From a bacterium CG2_30_54_10 (GTDB lineage: Bacteria; Muiribacteriota; Ozemobacteria; Ozemobacterales; Ozemobacteraceae): a stretch of DNA of 7,327 nucleotides. The notes beneath the pieces are model-generated. The model ran no database searches. It saw only the letters and a list, made by a program, of their open reading frames with translations, and was not told the DNA's origin. The stretch is from positions 1 to 7,327 of the forward strand of contig MNYA01000433.1 in assembly GCA_001872985.1 (NCBI GenBank), read 5' to 3'. The translations under genes and the position numbers were made by a program. Shown here one piece after another: positions 1 through 4,607 of the stretch (positions are counted from its first letter, which is position 1; every line of letters begins with the position of its first letter).

Positions 1-73
1 CGGGGGATGAGCCTCGCGAATTCACTTCGCGAGGCGAAGGGGGGCGCGTGCCCCCCTTTTTTGAGAAGTTACG
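1..73 (+). repeat. 73-bp dispersed repeat, copy 1 (carries a terminator)
   Basis: This segment recurs in reverse complement at 4260-4332 with 68 of 73 positions identical (differences at 2, 24, 47, 51 and 55). It holds a perfect 10-bp stem-loop (GCCTCGCGAA at 11-20, TTCGCGAGGC at 26-35, 5-base loop) and, directly after it, a GC-rich stem with a T run. It may begin before the window, so the true left end is unknown. The copy lies immediately upstream of the hpf promoter and forms no plausible coding region. It looks like a mobile or copied terminator module rather than part of a gene. Confidence 0.9.
39..62 (+). terminator. Intrinsic terminator of the gene left of the window
   Basis: The stem GGGGGGC (39-45) pairs perfectly with GCCCCCC (50-56) around the loop GCGT, and TTTTTT (57-62) follows directly. 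This is the textbook form of a Rho-independent terminator for rightward transcription. It ends 32 bases before the -35 box of the hpf promoter, so it probably isolates hpf from upstream transcription. The gene it serves is outside the window. Confidence 0.87.
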
Positions 74-94
74 CCCGATGGTACTCCTCTTGCC

Positions 95-123
95 TTGACA
101 GAGGTTTGGGGGTATGCTAACAT
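95..123 (+). promoter_or_regulatory. Sigma70-type promoter of the hpf-ptsN-secA unit
   Basis: A consensus -35 box TTGACA (95-100) is followed by exactly 17 bases and a -10 box TAACAT (118-123), which matches TATAAT at four of six positions. TGC precedes the -10 and forms an extended -10 (TGn) element. Transcription would start near 130, giving a leader of about 42 bases before the hpf ATG. The position after a terminator and before the first gene fits an operon promoter. It is predicted from sequence only. Confidence 0.72.
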
Positions 124-171
124 CCGAGACTGAAAGCGAGTGTGTTTCACACATTTTTAGGAGGCCTCGTC

Positions 172-768
172 ATGCAGATTGTTGTTTCCGGCAAAAACAT
201 GCATCTTTCTTCTGCCCTCAAAGAATACGCCGAGAGAAAGCTTACGTCGATCAAGAAATACTTCGATCACATAATCGAAGTTGATGTCACGTTGTCGGTT
301 GATGAAGTCAAAGAGCAGACCCGATCCAAAGTGTGCGAAGTGACCGTTTGGGCGAATGGCATCGTGGTTCGTGGCAAGAAAGCGTCTGAAGACCTTTATG
401 CTTCGATTGACATGGTAGCCGACAAGATCGAACGCCAGGTGAAGAAATACAAAGAAAAACTTCGGGATATTCCCCGTCGTCAGCCCGGAAAAGAAAACCG
501 CATGGCGACGCACACCGTTCTTTCCTGGGCCGCGAAAGGCGAAAAGGAAGTCGTTCCCGATGAGGCCGATGTTGCCTCGGATCATTCTCCCAAGATCATT
601 CGCAGCGGCACATTCCCGATGAAGCCGATGTTCTCTGACGAAGCAGCCGACCAGCTTCATATTCTAAAGCAGGGCTTTTTCGTTTTCTCGAATGCCGAAA
701 CCAATCGGATCAACGTGATCTACAAGCGCACTGACGGCAACTATGGCCTGATCGAGCCTGAGTTCTGA
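172..768 (+). CDS. hpf: Ribosome hibernation-promoting factor, long form (HPF/YfiA family)
   Basis: Encodes 198 residues. Long-form HPF binds the 30S decoding region and, through its C-terminal domain, pairs two 70S ribosomes into inactive 100S dimers in starvation or stationary phase; it is cytoplasmic. The N-terminal HPF/RaiA domain (about residues 1-105) begins MQIVVSGKNM and ends in a basic helix with KIERQVKKYKEKL. A charged linker (about 106-140) leads to the dimerisation domain (about 141-198), recognisable by FPMKPM, the FFVFSNAETN stretch and the closing DGNYGLIEPEF. The length suits the long form rather than the roughly 95-residue short form of enterobacteria. ATG 172 is chosen because AGGAGG (159-164) lies 7 bases before it and the family N-terminus starts there; the frame is open upstream to 142 without a better start. 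It is first in the unit, directly behind the promoter at 95-123. No defect is seen. Confidence 0.95.
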   Translation: MQIVVSGKNMHLSSALKEYAERKLTSIKKYFDHIIEVDVTLSVDEVKEQTRSKVCEVTVWANGIVVRGKKASEDLYASIDMVADKIERQVKKYKEKLRDIPRRQPGKENRMATHTVLSWAAKGEKEVVPDEADVASDHSPKIIRSGTFPMKPMFSDEAADQLHILKQGFFVFSNAETNRINVIYKRTDGNYGLIEPEF

Positions 769-776
769 TTTCGATT

Positions 777-802
777 TTGACGTTCGTCAAGGAGGGTCCT
801 TG
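777..802 (+). promoter_or_regulatory. Ribosome-binding site and TTG start of ptsN, with a small stem-loop
   Basis: AAGGAGG (789-795) precedes the TTG at 800-802 by 4 bases and fixes that unusual start; no ATG or GTG nearby matches the family N-terminus. The inverted repeat TTGACG (777-782) / CGTCAA (785-790) ends within the ribosome-binding site. A folded form would pair five bases around the loop GTTC and hide only the first two bases of the site. A regulatory effect is possible but unproven. Confidence 0.6.
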
Positions 803-1255
803 GAGCTAACTGAATTCATCTCTCCACAGTTGATAAAACTGGAACTGAGCTCAACGAAGAAGCTTGATGCGATAAAAGAGCTCATCGGTCTTGTTGATGC
901 GGCTGGTTATCTTACCGATGCGGAAGCCTTCCTGAAATCCGTCCTGGAACGTGAGAAGGTTGGCTCGACAGGTATTGGCAAGGGAATAGCGATTCCCCAT
1001 TCTCGTACCTCCGCCGTAAGAGAAGTCGTGGTCGCTGTCGGGCGGTCCGTTACGGGCATTGAGTTTGAAGCGCTTGATAATCGGCCCGTTCACCTGATTT
1101 TTCTGATCGCCGCTCCTGTCGAGTCAGGCGGACTTTATCTCAAGGCGTTGGCCAGGCTCTCCAGACTTCTTCGGTATCAGGAGTTCCGTAATGAACTCAT
1201 GGAAGCCAAGACGGTTGAAGACGTCATCAAGATCATCTCTGCCGAGGAAAAGTAA
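800..1255 (+). CDS. ptsN: PTS EIIA component, nitrogen-regulatory type (PtsN / fructose-mannitol EIIA family)
   Basis: Encodes 151 residues, the usual size of a single EIIA domain. Family members accept a phosphate from an HPr-type carrier on a histidine. PtsN proteins are mainly regulatory and act on potassium transport, nitrogen and carbon balance rather than sugar import. The active-site motif is clear: GSTGIGKGIAIPHSR around residues 55-69, with His67 as the predicted phosphorylation site. The hydrophobic core strand PVHLIFLIAAP lies at 96-106 and the helix LKALARLSRLL at 114-124. The start is TTG 800, behind GGAGG. The gene follows hpf by 31 bases, a pairing known from many bacteria (rpoN-hpf-ptsN in proteobacteria, though no rpoN is visible here). 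One oddity: the residue before LKALARL is Tyr113, where E. coli PtsN has the second active-site histidine (His120). No carrier or EI gene is in the window, so its phosphate donor is unknown. Confidence 0.93.
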   Translation: MELTEFISPQLIKLELSSTKKLDAIKELIGLVDAAGYLTDAEAFLKSVLEREKVGSTGIGKGIAIPHSRTSAVREVVVAVGRSVTGIEFEALDNRPVHLIFLIAAPVESGGLYLKALARLSRLLRYQEFRNELMEAKTVEDVIKIISAEEK

Positions 1256-1268
1256 AGCGCCCTCCCAA

Positions 1269-1286
1269 GGTGCGGGATTTCGCACC
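1269..1286 (+). other. Stem-loop in the ptsN-secA spacer
   Basis: GGTGCG (1269-1274) pairs perfectly with CGCACC (1281-1286) around a six-base loop, 14 bases after the ptsN stop. No T run follows, so it is not an intrinsic terminator. It could protect the 3' end of an hpf-ptsN message or take part in leader regulation of secA. Confidence 0.5.
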
Positions 1287-1311
1287 GCCGGGCTCAAGAA
1301 AACACGAACGT

Positions 1312-1342
1312 CGGCCTCCAAACGGGGCCGCGTTTTCTATTT
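1312..1342 (+). promoter_or_regulatory. Terminator-like stem-loop just before secA (possible attenuator)
   Basis: CGGCCTC (1312-1318) pairs with GGGGCCG (1324-1330) over seven base pairs, one of them G-U, around the loop CAAAC. CGTTTTCTATTT follows, an imperfect T-rich tract. The structure ends at the secA ribosome-binding site (GGAAAGG, 1343-1349). It could be a leaky terminator that lowers secA relative to hpf-ptsN, or a conditional attenuator. The stem is short and the T run broken, so its strength is uncertain. Confidence 0.45.
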
Positions 1343-1356
1343 GGAAAGGTTCAACC

Positions 1357-4110
1357 ATGTTTGATTGGCTGGTCAAGGGCTTCCGGTACTTCTTTCCCGA
1401 TTTCAACACACGTGAGATCGGGCGGCTGAGACGAAAGCTCGAGGAGGTCAACGATCGGGCAGAGTATTTCAAAAACCTCTCCGATTCCGACCTTCGCGGT
1501 ATGACCAAGGTTTTCCGCACTCGACTATTCGAAGGAGAGTCGATCGATGAGCTGATCGTAGATGCATTCGCGGCTGTCCGGGAGGTTTCAACCCGCGTAC
1601 TGGGAATGCGCCACTTCGATGTCCAGATAATCGGCGGGTTTGCCCTTCACGAAGGCCGGATCGTCGAGATGAAAACCGGGGAAGGAAAGACGCTTGTCGC
1701 CACCCTTCCCATCTACCTCAACGCGCTCGAGCTGAATCCCGCCTGGGTTGACCTTGCAAAAGAGAAGGGGTTTACCGATTTCGTTCCGTTGACTGACGAT
1801 CGTGGCGTGGCTATCCCGGTTGGCCGCGGCGTCGTTCTGATAACCGTCAACGATTACCTGGCAAGTCGTGATTCCCAATGGATGGGACGCATTTACCGCT
1901 TTCTTGGAATGACCGTCGGACTCAACGTCCATGGCCTTTCCGCCGAGGAAAAATGCGCAGCCTACGCTTCCGACATCACCTACGGCACAAACAACGAGTT
2001 CGGTTTCGACTACCTCCGTGATAATCTTGCGCACACTGTTGCCGAGTGCGCCCAGAGGCCCGAGTTCAATTACGCGATCGTCGATGAGGTCGACTCGATC
2101 CTGATCGATGAGGCTAGAACACCGCTTATCATCAGCGGCCCGGCCGAAAAAGCGACGGGAACCTATTATGTTTTTGCCAAAATTGTGCGCGACCTCCTTC
2201 AGAAAGATCGCGATTATGTCGTTGATGAGAAGCGGCAGGGGGTATCAGTCACCGAGGAAGGAATCAGCCGCGTTGAAACCAGCCTTGGCGTGCAGAATCT
2301 CTACGACAACAAAAACATGGAACTCGTTCATTATCTGCAGAATGCGCTGAAGGCGAAACACTTTTTTCACCTCGACAAAGAGTACATCGTTCGCGACCGT
2401 GAAGACGGCCGCGGAAAAGAAGTTCTCATCGTCGATGAGTTCACCGGCCGCCTGATGATCGGCCGTAGGTATTCCGACGGGCTCCACCAGGCGATTGAGG
2501 CCAAGGAAGGGGTCACCATCCAACAGGAAAACCAAACCCTCGCATCGATCACGTTCCAGAACTACTTCAGAATGTACCGGAAACTTGCAGGCATGACCGG
2601 AACGGCCGAGACAGAGGCCAAGGAGTTCATGGAGATCTACAAATGCGAGGTGGTGGTCATTCCTCCCAACCGGCCCAATATCAGACAGGATCACCCCGAT
2701 GTCATATACAAAACGGTCGAAGAGAAGTTCGAGGCGATCGTCGAACGTATTATCGAGGTCGGGGAAACCAAGCAACCTGTGCTTGTCGGCACCATTTCCA
2801 TTGAGAAGAGTGAATTAATCGCGGAAATGCTGCGTAAACGCGGGTTTCAATGCCAGGTTTTGAACGCGAAATATCACGCCAAGGAAGCCGAGATCGTAGC
2901 TCAGGCCGGTCGCGAGGGCGCTATAACGATTGCCACCAACATGGCCGGCCGCGGTACAGACATCCTCCTCGGTGGAAATCCCGAGATGCTGGCTTTTCAG
3001 GAAACCGGTCAAAAAGAAGGTTCCGATTACGATCTTGCGCTTCAGCGTTTTCGAAAGATCTGCTCGGCTGAGAAAGAGCGCGTTTTGAAAAGCGGAGGGC
3101 TTTTCATCCTTGGAACCGAACGCCATGAGGCCAGGCGAATTGACAACCAGCTTCGCGGAAGATGCGGCCGCCAGGGCGACCCCGGCGAAAGCCAGTTCTA
3201 TCTTTCCCTTGCAGACGATCTGATGCGTCTCTTTGGTTCGGACAACATCGCCAGTTGGATGGAGCGTCTCGGCTGGGAAAAGGGTGAACCGATCGTCCAC
3301 CCCTGGATCACCAAATCTATTGAGACTGCCCAGAAGCGCGTTGAAAGCCATCATTTCGAGATCCGCAAGCAGGTTCTCAAATATGACGATGTAATGAACC
3401 AGCAGCGGTCGATGATATACCTCGAGCGTCGCAAAGCCCTCGACCAGGATGACATTCACGAGGATGTCTTGTCGATGGTGGAGGAGGTTCTGGAGGCAAT
3501 CCTCGCTCGTGTCCTCAACCCGGAGGTTGACCCTCGCGACTGGGACTTTAACGCTTTGCGCGAGGCGTTGCTCAAGGTTTTCCCTATTGAACTGTCCACC
3601 GAAGAGATGGGGAAGCTCTCGCGTGATGAGCTTTCCGAGCGTCTGGCCAAGGAATGCAAGGATGCGATCGAAGCAAAGCGCGGCGAGCTAAGCGCAGATG
3701 AGTTTAAAGAGCTCGAGAAGTACGTCCTTCTTCAGGTCGTGGACACCAAGTGGAAAGACCATCTCCATAGCATGGACAATCTCCAGGATGGAATCCATCT
3801 GCGTTCCTGGGGTCAGCGCGATCCTCTCGTCGAGTACAAGATTGAGGGTTTCCAGATGTTCCAGGAAATGGTCGATAGCGTCAAAGAGGATGTTCTTCAC
3901 TACCTCTATCGCGTCACCTTCTCCCACGCCGAGCAAAAGCAGGAAGTCGAGAAGCAGAAGGAAGAGGTCTACTACAATCGCGGCGATGAAGCGGCCGAAA
4001 CCAAACAGGCGCCCAAGCGTGTTTCAGAGAAGATCGGCCGCAACGACCCCTGCCCGTGCGGCAGTGGAAAAAAGTACAAAAAGTGTTGCGGTCTTGTCGG
4101 AGCGGATTGA
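1357..4110 (+). CDS. secA: SecA, ATPase motor of the Sec protein-export pathway
   Basis: Encodes 917 residues, a full-length SecA that drives unfolded preproteins through SecYEG by ATP hydrolysis at the inner face of the cytoplasmic membrane. Visible in order: Walker A MKTGEGKT (105-112), TVNDYLASRD (163-172), Walker B DEVD (243-246) followed by SILIDEARTPLIISG, the preprotein cross-linking domain (about 260-395), AGMTGTAETEA (411-421), TNMAGRGTDI (527-536) and GTERHEARRIDNQLRGR (586-602) of the second nucleotide-binding domain, the helical scaffold (about 650-700), the WKDHLHSMDNL two-helix finger region (799-809), a charged linker and the zinc tail CPCGSGKKYKKCC (899-911). Compared with E. 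coli SecA there is about 30 extra residues (roughly 125-157) in the first nucleotide-binding domain. ATG 1357 is preferred: GGAAAGG lies 7 bases upstream and MFDWLVKGF fits the family; an in-frame GTG at 1270 would add 29 unrelated residues. Third gene of the unit. Confidence 0.98.
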   Translation: MFDWLVKGFRYFFPDFNTREIGRLRRKLEEVNDRAEYFKNLSDSDLRGMTKVFRTRLFEGESIDELIVDAFAAVREVSTRVLGMRHFDVQIIGGFALHEGRIVEMKTGEGKTLVATLPIYLNALELNPAWVDLAKEKGFTDFVPLTDDRGVAIPVGRGVVLITVNDYLASRDSQWMGRIYRFLGMTVGLNVHGLSAEEKCAAYASDITYGTNNEFGFDYLRDNLAHTVAECAQRPEFNYAIVDEVDSILIDEARTPLIISGPAEKATGTYYVFAKIVRDLLQKDRDYVVDEKRQGVSVTEEGISRVETSLGVQNLYDNKNMELVHYLQNALKAKHFFHLDKEYIVRDREDGRGKEVLIVDEFTGRLMIGRRYSDGLHQAIEAKEGVTIQQENQTLASITFQNYFRMYRKLAGMTGTAETEAKEFMEIYKCEVVVIPPNRPNIRQDHPDVIYKTVEEKFEAIVERIIEVGETKQPVLVGTISIEKSELIAEMLRKRGFQCQVLNAKYHAKEAEIVAQAGREGAITIATNMAGRGTDILLGGNPEMLAFQETGQKEGSDYDLALQRFRKICSAEKERVLKSGGLFILGTERHEARRIDNQLRGRCGRQGDPGESQFYLSLADDLMRLFGSDNIASWMERLGWEKGEPIVHPWITKSIETAQKRVESHHFEIRKQVLKYDDVMNQQRSMIYLERRKALDQDDIHEDVLSMVEEVLEAILARVLNPEVDPRDWDFNALREALLKVFPIELSTEEMGKLSRDELSERLAKECKDAIEAKRGELSADEFKELEKYVLLQVVDTKWKDHLHSMDNLQDGIHLRSWGQRDPLVEYKIEGFQMFQEMVDSVKEDVLHYLYRVTFSHAEQKQEVEKQKEEVYYNRGDEAAETKQAPKRVSEKIGRNDPCPCGSGKKYKKCCGLVGAD

Positions 4111-4164
4111 TCGCGATTGTATAAAATGGAGCAGGGGTGGGTATTATAAACCGTCACACTTTTA

Positions 4165-4187
4165 AAGCGTTGTAAGAGTTCAGCGGT
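4165..4187 (+). repeat. Left inverted repeat of a 407-bp segment
   Basis: This 23-bp sequence matches the reverse complement of 4549-4571 at 21 positions, including 18 consecutive ones (TTGTAAGAGTTCAGCGGT, 4170-4187). Both copies continue inward into purine-rich sequence when read in the same sense. It could be the terminal repeat of a small non-autonomous element. I find no clear target-site duplication outside it. Confidence 0.8.
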
Positions 4188-4259
4188 TTGAAAAAATGGA
4201 GAGCGAAGGAATTTAGGAGAAGTGGAGAAAATGGAGAATGGGAGAAGCGAAGAGGTTTT

Positions 4260-4332
4260 CGTAACTTCTCAAAAAAGAGGGACACACGCCCCCCTTCGCC
4301 TCGCGAAGAGAATTCGCGAGGCTCATCCCCTG
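4260..4332 (-). repeat. 73-bp dispersed repeat, copy 2 (inverted)
   Basis: This is the reverse complement of bases 1-73 with 68 of 73 positions identical. The 10-bp stem (4298-4307 with 4313-4322) is conserved base for base; one of the five differences falls in its loop. On the minus strand it continues the leftward gene's transcript and carries that strand's terminator. The two copies bracket hpf-ptsN-secA and could in principle recombine to invert about 4.2 kb. Confidence 0.9.
4271..4294 (-). terminator. Probable intrinsic terminator for leftward transcription
   Basis: Read on the minus strand, GGGGGGC (4294-4288) pairs with GTCCCTC (4283-4277) around a four-base loop, using five Watson-Crick and two G-U pairs, and TTTTTT (4276-4271) follows. 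It is weaker than the perfect stem in copy 1 but still a good terminator form. It would end the transcript of the gene at 4600-5369 after a 3' untranslated stretch of about 300 bases, and protect the secA end from opposing transcription. Confidence 0.68.
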
Positions 4333-4340
4333 CGGGTGTC

Positions 4341-4355
4341 GGGCGCTTTGCGCCC
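4341..4355. other. Small perfect GC hairpin beside repeat copy 2
   Basis: GGGCGC (4341-4346) pairs with GCGCCC (4350-4355) around TTT. No T run follows on either strand. On the minus strand it is the first of three consecutive hairpins, the others belonging to the 73-bp repeat. The matching part of copy 1 would lie left of the window, so whether it belongs to the repeat unit cannot be told here. Confidence 0.5.
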
Positions 4356-4455
4356 TCCGTTCTGCCTTCACTCTTCCCCCGACTTATTGAGATGATAACC
4401 TTTTCTTCAATTTTCCCAAACAGGTAAACTCTTGTTTTTTTTCCTTCTATTCCAG

Positions 4456-4485
4456 ATCTGCGTTAATCTGCGTTTATCTGCGGCA
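4456..4485 (+). repeat. Three tandem decamers of the ATCTGCG type
   Basis: ATCTGCGTTA (4456-4465), ATCTGCGTTT (4466-4475) and ATCTGCGGCA (4476-4485) follow one another without gaps. Short ATCTGCG-rich arrays of this kind are, from memory, frequent between genes in large environmental genomes. No coding or binding role is visible. Confidence 0.75.
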
Positions 4486-4548
4486 AAAAAATCCTTTCCT
4501 TTTTTCTGTTTTTTCGTTTCCTCTGATTTTTCGCCTTTCTTCTTTCAT

Positions 4549-4571
4549 ACCGCTGAACTCTTACAAAGCGT
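4549..4571 (-). repeat. Right inverted repeat of the 407-bp segment
   Basis: Reverse complement partner of 4165-4187 (21 of 23 positions, 18 consecutive). It ends two bases before the heptamer array that runs into the leftward gene. See the left copy for interpretation. Confidence 0.8.
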
Positions 4572-4572
4572 T

Positions 4573-4607
4573 CAGTTTCCAGTTTCCAGTTTTCAGCTTT
4601 CAGTTTC
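4573..4607 (+). repeat. Five tandem heptamers (CAGTTTC type) overlapping a gene end
   Basis: Units CAGTTTC (4573-4579), CAGTTTC (4580-4586), CAGTTTT (4587-4593), CAGCTTT (4594-4600) and CAGTTTC (4601-4607) run without gaps. The array overlaps the last two codons and the TGA stop (4600-4602) of the leftward gene, so that gene's C-terminus may be partly repeat-derived. Confidence 0.78.

Larger units (their letters stand above)
4111..4599. other. 489-bp gene-free, repeat-dense spacer between secA and the leftward gene
   Basis: No credible gene lies here; open frames in it start with rare codons and are made of repeat sequence. It contains a pair of 23-bp inverted repeats (4165-4187, 4549-4571), a purine-rich tract (about 4188-4256), the second 73-bp repeat (4260-4332), a small GC hairpin (4341-4355), three decamer repeats (4456-4485), a pyrimidine-rich tract (about 4486-4546) and most of a heptamer array. 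Purine-rich on the left and pyrimidine-rich on the right, its ends are loosely complementary. secA has no clear rightward intrinsic terminator in this stretch. Confidence 0.8.

Noticed and set aside
142..171. Upstream GTG extension of hpf
   Set aside because: It would place the AGGAGG inside the coding region and add residues absent from the family; ATG 172 is ideally spaced.
1270..1356. In-frame GTG at 1270 giving SecA 29 more residues
   Set aside because: The added residues do not resemble SecA, the GTG lacks a correctly spaced ribosome-binding site, and the stretch is occupied by two stem-loops. ATG 1357 has GGAAAGG and the family N-terminus.
4094..4125. Possible promoter TTGTCG ... TATAAA at the secA end
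   Set aside because: The spacer is 20 bases, the -35 is weak and no gene follows on the + strand.
4341..4355. Rightward secA terminator at the GGGCGC hairpin
   Set aside because: TCCGTTCTGCC follows instead of a T run, so it would not terminate intrinsically.
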